A stretch of DNA of 64,000 nt from Panaeolus papilionaceus (GCA_015501605.1 JADNRZ010000022.1:496001-560000), one strand, 5' to 3'; shown: positions 11,397 to 23,716, numbered from the stretch's first letter. Numbers and translations are program-made. The notes: generated by a model not told the origin, from the sequence alone.

Positions 11397-14300
11397 ATGA
11401 CTTCAGTACCTGGACCTTTGTAAGTCTTGTCTGATATTATTTATTATCTATTAAGATGCTGAATGGTTACTATCGTTCCACATTGAACATGATAGACGGA
11501 AGAAGATCAGGGTTACTGGTTAGTTTATGATTCGTCTCATGTCCTATACAGCCTGTTTTCTAAATCTGTTTTGTGATTTATAGTCGTTGCTGCAGATGGA
11601 TTATCAAAACGTGATGTTTTTCGTCTACCAGACCCCTTTGCAGTCATCACCGTCGACGGAGAGCAGACAAATACCACCAGCGTCATTAAGAAGACTCTGA
11701 ACCCTTATTGGAATGAGAATTTTGACATGTAAGCACTTGCATTTTACGCAATTCAAGTCCGACACACCAACCTTTATCAATCATGAACAGGACTGTCAAA
11801 GATTCATCAGTGGTTGCTGTTCAAATATTTGACCATCGTAAATTCAAGCGAAAGGATCAGGGTTTCTTGGGTGTTGTCAACGTTCGTGTCAGTGATGTGT
11901 TAGATTTGGAGTTGGGCGGCCATGGTGCGTACCATCAGCCCTTTCCGATATCCTATTCCGAAATCTGACACATTTCATTAAGAAATGCTTACCCTCGATC
12001 TCAAAAAGTCCAACGACAATCTCGTCGTACATGGAAAGCTCATCATGTATCTCTCAACCAATGTTACCCAGCCTATATCCAACCCCGGTCCATCTCAAGT
12101 TGCTGGCATGACTACAGCTCTTTCTGAAATGGGTCTGGCTTCGACAAATTCCCCTTCCGCTAGCACTTCCAATCTTGCTCTCAATCCGTCTACTAGTGCT
12201 GGTGGACTTTCCAGATCTGCTAGTTCCCACGCCACGGCTACCGATGGTGCAGACCCTCCTGCTTCGACAGCTTCAACGATAAGTACTGCACCTACAACTA
12301 CCACTACAACTGAAGATCAGCATCCTGCCCAAGCCCCCATCACCACTTCCCGTCCTACTAGCACAGCCGCTCCTGCTGCGACTACTACACCTGCAGCTGT
12401 AACTCCTGCTACTACAGCACAGGGGCAATCCATGTCAGCACAAACCTCGCAACAGAACAACAATCTTCGCAACTTTAATCCTAGTGTGGATCAATACGGT
12501 CCCCTACCACCGGGCTGGGAACGGAGAATTGACCCTCTAGGAAGAACCTATTATGTGGATCACAACACTCGAACAACAACCTGGAACCGCCCATCTGCCA
12601 GTGCTGCTGTCAACAACTCTGCCCAAGACAGCGAAACCAATGCCGCCCGTGACCAGCACTCTCGTCGTATTCTAGCTGATGACCTTCTGGAAGCCAACAA
12701 CCCTGCGTACAACCGTACCAGCACAGCTCCTCCTGCGGCATCGACGACCCCAACACCTGCCGCACAGCAAGAGTCAACGACAGCTGTTACGACGAGCACG
12801 GCGACTACTGCTGGTACCGGCGCCCTGCCGAACGGATGGGAGGAGCGATATACGCCAGAGGGCCGCCCATACTATGTTGACCACAACACACGAACGACCA
12901 CATGGGTTGATCCACGTCGGCAGACCATCATTCGTGTTATGGGTCCCAACGGGCAGGGATCCGGGCTACAGCCCCAGACTATCTCCCAGCTTGGACCACT
13001 TCCATCAGGGTGGGAAATGCGGCTTACTTCGACCGCCCGAGTGTACTTCGTGGACCATAACACCAAGACGACGACATGGGATGATCCTCGGCTTCCTTCT
13101 ACGCTTGATCCGAACGTTCCTCAGTATAAGCGCGACTTTAGGAGGAAGCTTATTTATTTCAGAAGTCAGCCTGCTATGCGCGCGCAGCCCGGCAATTGTC
13201 AGATCAAAATCCGGAGAAACCATATCTTTGAGGACAGTTATGCAGAGATCATGCGCCAGACGCCGAATGATCTCAAGAAGAGACTGATGATCAAGTTTGA
13301 TGGCGAAGATGGATTGGATTATGGTGGTCTTTCGAGGTGCGTTGTGCGATTACTCATGGCTGTGTCAGCTGAATGACCAACGCTGATTTTTATCCCTTTG
13401 TGTGCAATTTGTGTGCATTGTCCATCCATCAGAGAATTTTTCTTCTTGTTGTCTCATGAAATGTTCAACCCTTTCTATTGCCTATTCGAGTACTCGGCGC
13501 ATGACAACTACACGCTCCAGATCAACCCTGCGTCTGGAGTCAATCCCGAACATTTGAATTACTTCAAGTTCATTGGAAGGTGTCTTGGGTTGGGTATCTT
13601 CCACAGGCGTTTCTTGGATGCCTACTTTATTGTCAGCTTCTACAAGATGATCTTGAAGAAGAAGGTGACGCTGGCTGATTTGGAGAGTGTGGATGCTGAG
13701 CTTCACCGTGGTATGACTTGGATGCTGTAAGTTTCCATTCTACGCTTTCTTTCTTTCTAGTGCCTTTCCTAAATATGTTTCTTTTAACAGTGAGAATGAT
13801 ATCACTGATGTCATCGACGACACGTTCACGACAACTGAAGAGCGCTTCGGAGAGATGGTCACTATCGAGCTCAAGCCTGGAGGTGGTGATGTTCCAGTGA
13901 CGGAGGAGAACAAGAAGGAATACGTCGAGCACATTGTCGAATACCGTATCTCACGGCGTGTCAAGGAGCAGTTCGAGGCTTTCATGTCTGGGTTCAGTGA
14001 GCTCATCCCTCAGGATTTGATCACGGTGTTCGATGAGCGTGAGCTCGAACTTCTTATTGGCGGCATGTCAGAGATCGATGTGTACGTCTCCTCCCTTTGT
14101 GCCGTATCGTACATAACTAACGCTAAATTTTATCTACAACAGCGATGACTGGACCAAATTCACCGACTACAGAGGCTACGAAGTCAACGACGAAGTCATC
14201 CAATGGTTCTGGAAATGCGTCCGCAGCTGGCCTCCCGAGCGCAAATCCCGCCTGCTCCAATTCGCCACCGGCACATCGCGTATCCCCGTCAACGGCTTCA

Positions 14301-14548
14301 AAGACCTGCAGGGCTCTGACGGACCGCGTCGATTCACGATTGAAAAATCAGGGGACCCGTCACAGCTCCCTAAGAGTCATACGTGCTTTAATAGGATTGA
14401 TTTGCCCCCTTATAAGGACTATGCGAGTCTGGAGCACAAGTTGACGTTGGCTGTAGAGTGCGTATTTCTAGCGTTCTGTGATTTATATTCGATGCTTACT
14501 TACTGTATCTACGTTTACAGAGAAACGGTCGGGTTCGGACAAGAGTAA
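11397..14548 (+). CDS. RSP5: HECT-type E3 ubiquitin ligase Rsp5 (NEDD4 family)
   Basis: Catalyses the last step of ubiquitin transfer to membrane proteins and other PY-motif substrates, acting at plasma membrane, endosomes and Golgi. Seen: an N-terminal C2 domain (about residues 8-130) with the [14 protein letters not shown] strand, then a Thr/Ala/Ser-rich linker. Three WW domains follow at about residues 280, 387 and 443 (12500-13090), each with the paired Trp and YYVDHNT or YFVDHNT core. The HECT domain runs from about residue 510 to the end ([31 protein letters not shown]). The catalytic cysteine sits in [13 protein letters not shown] near 14380, about 30 residues from the end. Nine exons, about 870 residues, and the usual C-terminal Glu after GFGQ. 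All key residues are present. Confidence 0.97.
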
Positions 14549-15785
14549 ATGAATAATAACACGTTGCTCCTCACGAATACACCATTATAACGCTTTCACG
14601 ACCCAACCCCCTCCTGCCTCCCCGCTTTCAACTGGATATTCCAACCTATGAAGTAAAGGACCGAGGCCTTAATTACAATACATCTATAAATCGTTGCATC
14701 CATCAATTAAATGTTATTTCTCTTTTTCTCTTCCTTCTCCTTGCTCTTCTTTTTTTTTTTTTTTTTTGACTTGTGTGTATCATCATGACAATTTTACGTA
14801 TACTGTATCCCACTGTCGTCCTGTCCTACCTGCCCCCCTCTTTTCAGCCCTACCACATATCCCCCTTTCTCGCCCTTTCCCGTAGACTGCTCCTGCTACT
14901 CCCTCTAAACTTCGTACGTATGTAGCGACTCCTCTTAGCTTTTCCATACATACATAGTCTACTTCCACCTTTCCTCATTTAGCTTTCTTTAACCCTTACG
15001 ATTATCATCCCATCGGGTCTTGTGTTATACACTTAATCGGATTGTGCTTTACGTTTACGTCTCTCTCCTTGCTCCTAAAGTTCTTATCCTCTTTGCTCTT
15101 TTTTTCATCTCTTCGTCTTCCTCTTCACCAAAAACCTCCGAGATGTTTTGGTGTATGTATACCAGGGGTTTTCCTTGGGACACCCCAATGATATTTTATG
15201 ACCGAGCTTTTTGTTACACCTTCTGGAATCCATCATGTCATTTTTACAACATGCTTCAATGCCTAATGTTTGATGTTCGTAATCTCAAAATGATCAATAT
15301 GCACCGCAGGTCGAGTAAAAATGGTGTCATGCGAAAACCAGAAATTCGAAGATGGAGCAAAAAATACATGCGAAAGACATAAGTATGGGAGAATGGACTA
15401 TCTACCGTAAGCGAGTCAAGTCAAAGATGGATGCATAGAAGAGAAGATATGAGAAAAGAAAAGGAGGGGTAGAAAGATACCAGCTACGATGGTACATGAC
15501 GAAAATGTGGGGATTCGAGATTGGCGACGATGCGAGATTGACATAGAACAGAGGGAGAGAAGCGAGGGCAACGAGAAGTGTCGTGAGGGTAGTGAGGCAG
15601 CACATTAATACAGCTATGAATATACTTTCAGCGATAGATTGCATATGCAAGGTTACGTAGGATTACGACGATGTGCGATTAGAGCTGCTCAATATGCTAT
15701 TGAGAGGCGCGTCGTTATAGTGTAAAATAAATTCCTGGTTGGCATGATTGATTGTGATTAACCATTCCTTTAGATTAATCAAAGT
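14549..15785. other. Convergent intergenic region RSP5/ABD1
   Basis: 1.2 kb between two convergent 3' ends. It contains a pyrimidine-rich stretch with a poly-T run of about 18 at 14750-14767 and further CT-rich sequence to about 15130. No gene recognised; probably 3' UTRs and spacer. Confidence 0.5.
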
Positions 15786-17883
15786 TTATCGCTTTTCAAA
15801 AGCGAATGCGATGTAGATGTCTATCACAATCAAAAAAACATCAGCACAAAAAAAAGCGATAATCAGGACATCAAACAAACATACTCGCTGCATCCCACTG
15901 TTCCTCAGTTATCGCACTCTCCCCATTCGCATCCACGACTTTCATGCGAAGCATCAAAGGTTTAAACTCGGGGTGCTCCTGGTGATCTGCAAAGACCTGA
16001 TGGAACACCTCTTTGTAGGTCACCACGAGTCCATATTCCGCGGCCATCCTGTAGATTGGAACAAACCCAAAGGTCAGTATCGTTGAAAAACCAAGGAATC
16101 GGATGTTGAATAGATGTGTTCCGTTAAAGAGGTTAAAGGCCCCGTTAACGTGGCATTAGAACTGGTGTCGAGCGAGGGAAGTGAATAGAGAGAAACGGGT
16201 GGCCTTCAAGGCAGGGGTGTGAAAATGCGTGCTCGGTCCACAGTGCGCAATTCGAACACCGGGAGGCTATAGCATCGCCCTGCTTAAATGATTAAGGACG
16301 CCACCAAACGTTTCTCGTCATTCGCGATTTGAAGAAGAGGGGAGAAGATATATCAAACAAACAGTAAAAGCAGACAAGGGTTGAGAGAAAATGAGAAGCG
16401 AAGGAGCACGACTCGCTTGGGTAATTAGTTACTCACTCTACAAAATTTTCCCAGTGTACCACGTATTCTGGCACGTCGTCAACAGCGTCCTTGAGGAAGA
16501 ACCAGTATTTGTGACCAAAGAGAGGCCTATCCTCGCGATCTTCAAACGTTATCGTGTAAACCTCATTTCCAAATTTAAGCTCTTGTGCATCAGGAGGAAC
16601 CTTATCCAGTTGGTCCCTGGCGTGATAAAAGCACCATGAGCTTAAGAATATAAAATTTGTTGATAGAGGAAGCTCACAATAGGAATTCGGCATTTGGGAT
16701 TGTGCCAATAAATATGCCCCCTGGTCGAAGATAGCGACTAACATTATTGAGCATGCACCTTGCCTTTTCCTCAGTCTCAAACGCATAGTGCATGCAGAAT
16801 TGCATGGACACAACGTCAAAAGGAACAGCCAGTCGCTCGGGTGGGAAAGCAGAAGATAGAGGTTCTTGATAACAGTCGATTGCAGCGAATGTAGCGTCAA
16901 AACGAGGGCCTTTTAGTGATTCCCATCTCGAACGTGCTTGGTCAATCGATACGGCGGCAATATCTGGTATAAGGAAGGTGAATAATGGGATATGCTAACA
17001 AGAAGTATAGTAGACGCACCAGCACCGACGAGCTCCTTAACTTGGGCTTTTGCCCATTTGGTGATATCACCTCCTTTACCGCAACCCATGTCTAGCACTT
17101 TCCCTCTAGCCATCCGCCCTCTACCGTGGCCAACAGTACCAACGACCATGCTCTTTTCAAAAGCCGGATGAGCGAAGCGAGTGATGAGCACTGATTTGAC
17201 CCAGTTGTTAAAGTTCTTGAGACCAATGATGGGTGACTCCTGACGCTGTGCCACACCAACGTCTGGTCGTGAGTTGTCTATAAATCAACAGAAGAGTATA
17301 TTAATTATAAAAACGGCAAAATGAACGTTCGTGAAATCGACTTGCAATGCTGCACAACGACACCAACGTCGCCCGTGTGCCGTTTCGTTGGACGTTCTTC
17401 CGGAACTTCATCCTCGTTACTGCGTCCACGCTTGCGCTGTAAAAGTCTCAGAGCGCCTTGTCCACGATAGTTTCTAAACATTTTCATTTCATCTAGCGAT
17501 AACGGCTTCAATAGGTATTCAGGTGGAGGCCCGATTCTCTTGGGAGCATACGGCAGGGCCATTGTCCGGCGGTTCGGTATTGCTGGAGAAGCAGATGAAC
17601 TGGGAGGTCTTGAAGGTAATGAAGCTGAAGATGATGGTCTGGGAGATTCCACGACGGATTGCCTGCGAGAGTTGGGGGGTGATATGTAATTTATGTCCAT
17701 GGAGGACCTGCGTATTGGTTCGGCTGAACCGAGTGCGTCGTCGTTGGCGTTGGTGAGAAGAGAGTGTATTGATGAAGGATGTGGTGGATTATTATTTAGA
17801 ATATTTGAAAGATGTGTTGGTCTTCCTCTTGACTCGATGGGCGAATTGAGGACGGCATCTCTAACAGGATCAAAAGCAGGCAT
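15786..17883 (-). CDS. ABD1: mRNA cap guanine-N7 methyltransferase (Abd1)
   Basis: Transfers a methyl group from SAM to the 5' cap guanine of nascent mRNA in the nucleus; essential in yeasts. Seen: a disordered Ser/Pro-rich N-terminal third, then HYNSR-RxDVG and NFNNWVKS segments (17240-17180). The SAM-binding loop VLDMGCGKGGDITKW lies at about 17110-17060. Further on are VSMQFCMHYAFE (16820-16780), PGGIFIGTIPN, and the VVHWENFV region. The last intron (donor GTATGT at 15883) must be removed to reach the family's C-terminal tail IYIAFAFEKR-stop; reading through gives a premature stop at 15871. The start MPAFDPVRD at 17883 matches fungal homologues, although a frame opens at 17919. An unusually long intron of about 385 bases lies at about 16050-16434. 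Confidence 0.93.
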
Positions 17884-17923
17884 CGCGCATATAATCACTA
17901 GACACAACGACCAAGTCATAAAA

Positions 17924-18637
17924 ACTACTACTGTTACATATTGCTGACTAATAACATCCCACTCAGTTCAGCCATTGAATAGGTCATCTCTGTAATAAGG
18001 AAAAAAGTTATTTCTATTTCTATTTCTTTTCTTTTTCTTTCAAAAGAAAACTTACTTCAGATGCCTTAGCACGAATTCCATCTAATGCTTGTGCAAGCGC
18101 CTTGTTATATTTAGACGTGTCCTTGTCCTACAATGCATTCACGTATCAGATCCAAATGTCATTCGCTGGGAACATACATCCTGCTCACCTTGTAAAACGC
18201 CTCAATCGCCGCATAGTCCTTCGTGAGTAATACTCGGACGAGAACTACCAAAATTATCCATCTAGCATAATTATCCCAGAATTAGTCTATCTCAAGACTC
18301 CGCATCGTGATGGTACCTACATCGCGGCAATCTTCTCAGAAGTAGTGGTGGGCTTGTCGTGAGACTTCTTTGCAGCCTCGAATTCCTTGCGACCCCCATG
18401 TCGAACAGCCTAGCTCAAATTTAGAAAACGGAAATGTTATGTGGGTCTTGAAAACTTGCCACTGCAGAAGTGGCTTCAAGAGATCAGCGGGAATGTTAGG
18501 AATATCGCCATTGTCAAGGTACTTTTGGTAGCGGGACTGGAGGTCTTTGACGACACTGTACACTGCCTGTTAACATTCCAAATCGATATTGAGAGGGATG
18601 AGCACATATGTAGGATCACCAGCAGCTGCTCACCCAC
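17924..18637 (-). pseudogene. Duplicated 3' fragment of the M1 aminopeptidase gene
   Basis: Nearly the same sequence as 25185-26205, the 3' end of the aminopeptidase gene downstream in this window. It includes its last introns, stop-codon surroundings and 3' flank. Recognisable pieces encode LQSRYQKYLDNGD-like, AVRHGGR-like and [26 protein letters not shown] segments of the ERAP1-type C-terminal domain. About 320 bases present in the parent (25521-25840, holding the FYFFAGL and LHYLV exons) are missing here, joined at about 18260. It has no start and no catalytic domain. It begins about 40 bases upstream of the ABD1 start codon and ends at the Dicer fragment. Similarity was judged by eye. Confidence 0.85.
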
Positions 18638-19451
18638 ACTTGCTCATGTCGTCGTTCGAAAACTGAAGCTACACAAAATACTCCTCATCAACAGTATCGA
18701 TCTCAATTTCGCTATTGAACAGTACCTTCTTATCCTCGAATCACTCTCTGCTCAAGACGTCCTACGCAATGGGTGGCGCTATGATCCGCCGAAAGCGATC
18801 AGCGATGTCTTTGAAAGTGTTATGGGTGCGGTGTTCGTTGACACTGGATATGACTACGAGAAAACGGCCCAAGTGATGCGCGTCGCAATGGAAGAAATAC
18901 TCGATTATGTTTCCCCAGATTTGGCACTAGATCCTATGAGCGAACTGACGAAGTGGGTGCCAGCGAATGGGTGCCAGGCAAATGTGAGGCTCGAATAAGT
19001 AGGCACTTTAAGACTTGTCTTTTTTCTCTTGGACAGCGCTGATTCGTCTTATAAAAGGGTCAAGAACCAAGCATTTGGCAATGACGATATTTCCATCCTC
19101 CTGCATGACACTGTCGTTATCGGACCAGTCGCATCTACGAGCCTTCAACCAGCCAAATTTATGGCAGCTGAGAAGGCTTTGACCATTCTCCAGAACGAGA
19201 ATTCGGACAAGTCTCTGAAGAAGGTCTGCGTTTGTTCGCAAATCAACGATGCAGCCGACGCTCTTGCACTCAGTACCATATCTGACCCTGTCATGGAAGA
19301 AGATGGAGATGGGTCTGAGCTTGGTTATGCTTCGTTGTCTGAGGAGGAGAAAGAGGTCGAGTTGGTGTTGTTGGTGACGAAGAAAGAGGAAGAAGCCGCA
19401 CCGTCGTTCGATGATACTGGTAGGTCGGATGCTGACATGATGGTGGCATGA
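18638..19451 (+). pseudogene. Truncated 3' end of a Dicer-like gene
   Basis: Encodes the last part of a Dicer: LLINSIDLNFAIEQYL, then the second half of RNase IIIb with DVFESVMGAVFVDTGYDYE (about 18800-18860), which keeps the catalytic Glu region, and SELTKWV. A following exon from about 19037 has VVIGPVAS and KFMAAEKALTILQ, typical of the terminal dsRNA-binding region. Dicers cut double-stranded RNA in RNA silencing. Missing are the helicase, PAZ, RNase IIIa and the first half of RNase IIIb with its other metal ligands, so it cannot be an active nuclease. A single weak donor at about 18969 is needed to join the two parts. The upstream edge coincides with the end of the aminopeptidase fragment. 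Confidence 0.8.
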
Positions 19452-19667
19452 TGTCATATTATTCTCTTCAGCAGAAGTTCTGTTGACTGGCTCGATGACT
19501 TTAATCCTGAATTAAAATTTTCTGGTCAGTCAACGGGTCCTAGGCTGAATATGTTTTCTGTTTCTTGTAATTGAAATTGCTGTTTGCTTCTTGCTTATTT
19601 TAAAAAACTTTCTCTGATCATGATCATAACCTGTAAGTTTACGTAGCATTAGACTTGTATAACGGAT

Positions 19668-21028
19668 GTGTATGGTATCAACAATGTGCGTTGCGACATG
19701 CATGGAATCACAGATTTCAGGCTCAATGGCATCTGCGATTCGACCAGGGTTCACTGTGCCCTTAGTTGCCGTTGGGTCGTTGAGAGAAGATGGGTGACTG
19801 GTGAGTTTCTGTGCTCTGATTCGAATTTCGGCCTGACTTCAATAACTTCTAGCTGTTTCGTTGGTTCTCCTTGTCTGGGATTATTTCATAACGATTGGCG
19901 ATGAAATTAGACACATCTGGAGGTTCGAGGCGTTTAACTAGTAGACAGGGCTCAAGGTCATACAGTTGATCACTTTCTTGACGGTGATTATTAGGTATCC
20001 ACTCAATTCCATGAAGGCAACATACGTTCTGGCACGATATGTACCCCTCGCGATGCAATCGTAAGTGCAGCGTTTCACGTGTTGGTTTTTGAACTTTCCA
20101 GAGCTTACCATCTAAAGTGCCAACCTCTATCTTGTTCATGGCCCTTTATACGCTGGAGTTTCCATTGAAGATCGGGAGACTTGCGCTCGCTGGTGGCGTT
20201 GCCTACTTGCCACCGCTTCGATATTGTTGCTTTCCCTGGACTTCGTTCTTATGCTTCGAGGTATGTCACAGTCAACTCTCAAAAGAAACCCAATCAAAGA
20301 GCCCATACCTAACACAATCATTCAGTTTATGCTCTATACCAGAAGGACAAAAAGATAGGCTTTCTACTTTTTTCGATGTTCATGACTCTTTTCGTGAACC
20401 AGGTAATAAAACATGTAACCATCCTCGACAGTCTATCATTCAGTTGCATATGCGATGCTGGACAAGCATTACCGGGCTACTATTTATTTCTGGTGTGTGA
20501 ATTTTGCACCTTTCTTAGCTCGATTATCTGATGGATTTGATATTGGAATCCTCGAATTTATAGCATCGACATCTTGATCATCCAACTCGTGATTGGAGCA
20601 CTGCTGTTGGCTAGGCGCCGAAACCTGCGTTCGATAAGAAGTCAGGCTCTAAAGGTTGTCAACAGGGACAGCGCTTTTCTTATCGGATTGATATGTGGTA
20701 TGGACTCATTCAATGCGTGCTGATCCCTGCGAGCACTAAATCCTGACGAACTTTTTAGCCGTTTTCTCTGCTAATATCGCCTACTTCTCAGTTCAATGGA
20801 TCTACCAACCCCATATAATCATGATCTTGCCTATCTCCCTTGTTTCTGTTGCTGTGAGCGCTTTAGTTCGATGCCAGATAAACTTTAATCGGAAGCTAAC
20901 TTACCGAATTCAAGTGCTGCCGGACGATTATAAATTTGCTTACTGTTCGTATTGGAGAAGTGGCCCAGCGCCATAGCGATTCGGAGGAGTCGTGTGTCCT
21001 CACCACCGTCTTCTTCGACGGCGGATAA
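19668..21028 (+). CDS. DUF6533-type integral membrane protein, copy 1
   Basis: Member of a seven-helix-like membrane protein family expanded in mushroom fungi; its biochemical role is unknown. Seen after splicing: the DUF6533 signature VLLVWDYFITIGDEIRHIW (19858-19915), then ATYVLARYVP, LVHGPLYAGVSIED, ARWWRCLLATAS and LSLDFVLMLRVYALYQ. Several hydrophobic helices follow (LIIQLVIGALLLARRR; IMILPISLVSVA), then a polar tail ending VFFDGG-stop. Eight or so short introns with good signals keep one frame (for example 19916-19999, 20062-20115, 20489-20562), so the gene looks intact. The first exon is uncertain: 19668 is the first ATG in the frame leading into RWVTAVSL, but a start at 19698 is possible. 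It is tandem with copy 2 downstream. Confidence 0.72.
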
Positions 21029-21585
21029 TTTATGGTGTTACCGATAAGGTATATCTTCTACTAGCACAGCCCTCTGGTATCGCTCGAGTGTCGACGGGAC
21101 ACACATACCTGAGACTGAAGCCATCCGCATCTAAATGTGCCGCCAGGTCGGGTCCTATAGATGATAATTCGTGGGGGATCCGTCATTTAGGAATTGTGTT
21201 TCGTGCCTGTGGATGTGATTGGTGTCATGGTCAACTCTATTCGTAGATTGCAACCGGAATAGATGAACGAGTCAAACATCAACCAAGCGCTCCCCGGGTG
21301 TGATTTAACCGGCTCAAGACCCTGAGGTATTGAAACGCTTCGAGGCTCTTCCGAGTCATTCTCATCTACCTTGGGCACCGGTAGACGACAGCTTTTCTGG
21401 CGAGTTGCTGCGTGAAAGGCCTCCGCAAGAAACTCAAGTAAACCTTCTATTGGGCGAAGTTATGTTGGTTAGGAGATCTCTTACCGGCTGCGTCGACTCC
21501 GAACCGTATCGTACTCTGTCAGGGACACAGAAACTGTAAAACAAGCTGATATCTTAAAGGTGTGAAGATCTCCTGAATCTATAAC

Positions 21586-23148
21586 GTGGCAACAGACCTT
21601 CACCCTAGGTGCGACACATTATTTTCTGCCATAAATTTCGAGAGTTCTAGTTGTGTGGCCCTTCCTTCACGAATCCTTTTCACCTCTCTTTACCATCGGC
21701 GTCAGCACAAGAACTCATCTCATCTAGACAAGACAAATTTCAATAGGTTTCTTGCATATGGATCAACCAATATCGAGGTGCCTTCCTGGACTGGAAAGCA
21801 CAGCGATAGCCTCGCTGGCACAGAGGAGATTTGTAACTTGTGGGTTTGGACTCCAGTCGTTTCGAACAGCAACACATTTAACTTATATATAACGTTGGTA
21901 TGGCTCACGCAGTTGCTTCTGTGGCCCTTCTTGTGTGGGATTGCTTCAGAACAGCTGAGGATGAAGTACAGCATGTTTGGAGGTAAGAGTTAAAATAATC
22001 TTATCGTCTAAGCGTGCACTCTTTTGCTGACTACCAATGATAAACGATCAGATATCCTCCCAGTGCTACAAAGGTGGCATATGTCGCGGCACGATATATC
22101 CCCCTTGCTGGTCAATTGTTAGTAATTCCATTCAAACCCCAATTCCAATTATCTACCGTTATTTTGGAAATCTCAAAATCTCACCGATATTATATATGCA
22201 GTGTAAATTTCTACCTTGTGTTTGGGCCTTTATACGCTGGCGTAGGCCTTCAAGACGCAGTTATATGTACTCGTTGGTGGGGTTCCCTGCTCGCCATTGG
22301 ATCGACCCTAATAATGTCTCTTGACTTTGTGCTCATGCTTCGAAGTGAGTACCTCACAATTCTCAAGCTTCTTTGCGTAGAACAGCTCACATGTCCTATG
22401 CATCCAGTCCATGCCCTGTACCAGAAGAGCATTAGGATCAGTGCTCTACTTGTTATGCTATTTGGGTGCCTTACATTCGTCCAGATTTTGAAACAAATCG
22501 ATTTCCTTCCTAGTCTCGCATTTGACTGCGTGTGCGACTCCGTGGGTATCTACTCACTGTACATATACTACTGGTTCGTCGAGCTCTCGTTTTAAGTCTC
22601 TAGCCAGTTCAACTGACGATATCGAATCTTTAGTATCGTGGTCTTGGCCGTCCAGTTTCCAATCGGAGCATTGCTTCTGGCGAAACACCGAAACATCCGC
22701 ACGTTTCGAAGTCAGCTTATGAGAGTCATCAACAGAGATGGGGTTTTGCTCGTTGGCTTGACGTTCGGTAAGCTTCATGCCCTATTTTCGATCTCTTAGT
22801 CCCCAGTCGACAATGAAACTCATGTGCTTTATTTGTGACTCATTCTTCGTCGTTTTAGCGTTTTTCTCTGCTATGATCGCCCACTCGTCAATTAAAGAGA
22901 GCTATCAAGTTCACATAGTTGTGATTCTACCTATATCCCTGGTCTCCATTGGTGTGCGTAATATAGGTCCTATCGTCGACTCGAGATCCTACGAATGCTG
23001 ATGAATTCATCACTTTCAGTGTTGTCGAACCTCTCTGCACATTATAGCTATCAGTGCGCAAGAAGAGGTGCAGCGCGAAGCTGGTGTGCAGGAATCTTAT
23101 GACCTTTCAACGTTCTCAACCGTCGATCGTCCTTCCATCAATGGATGA
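21586..23148 (+). CDS. DUF6533-type integral membrane protein, copy 2
   Basis: Paralogue of the gene immediately upstream, with the same exon pattern. Seen: signature SVALLVWDCFRTAEDEVQHVW (21917-21983), KVAYVAARYIPLAGQ, YLVFGPLYAGVGLQDA, TRWWGSLLAIGS, SLDFVLMLRIHALYQ. Helices in the second half carry VQFPIGALLLAKHRN and HIVVILPISLVSIG, then CCRTSLHIIAI and a tail ending RPSING-stop. The intron after SIG (about 22955-23020) restores the CCR motif shared with copy 1. The 5' end is unclear. My best join is a donor at about 21830 to an acceptor at 21914 with an upstream exon opening at 21586, but that upstream sequence shows nothing family-specific. The two copies are clearly diverged, so the duplication is not recent. 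Confidence 0.65.
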
Positions 23149-23716
23149 GGACACGTTTCCTATGCCTTCGGGGTTACATCATTCAAGTTACTGACTATTA
23201 CTTTGAACCTTTGATACTCTAACCTGTAGAATTCAACCTCGCGTTTCATTATGTCCGCATGTTGTCGAATAATAGGGGCTGCAGCTCCTCAAATGCTTAT
23301 ATTTCAAATGCCTCTAACATAAGTATTGCGGGCGGTGACAAGGTTTTTGGCGGAGAATTTTGTAGACCCGGAGTCTGGAACACGACGCGCAATGTATGAT
23401 GATGTCAACTGTGAAGTCGCAAGTGTACATATGTAAGTTCGGAACCTGAATGCAGGGACAACGGGTCGTTCCCGACCATCAATGCCAACGAGACCCTGAG
23501 GTATTTAGCCCCTTGCCACCTCCACAGTGAGCTGGTCACATAAGTACTTGTTCATTGCCAATACCCTCAGTGCTTGCCAGGCTCTAGCATAAGCAAGACG
23601 AGCTGCTCATGTAAGGAACAGAGAAATACATATGAATGAATAAAATCACATCGACACCAGCTATGACAAAGACCACAGTAATTTTCTTAGCGTCCATCAT
23701 TGCGGCACTATCATTT
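23149..23716. other. Intergenic, start of duplicated block
   Basis: No gene recognised. From about 23585 the sequence is duplicated at 32330 as part of the secreted-protein repeat described below. Confidence 0.4.

Noticed and set aside
16225..16300. TTCGAA-containing stretch resembling a tRNA B box inside the long ABD1 intron
   Set aside because: No matching T-stem, acceptor stem or A box on either strand.
19668..21028. DUF6533 copy 1 as a pseudogene
   Set aside because: First reading suggested frame breaks (for example a stop in the TKR-stop frame near 20355), but splicing at the shared intron positions restores one continuous frame.
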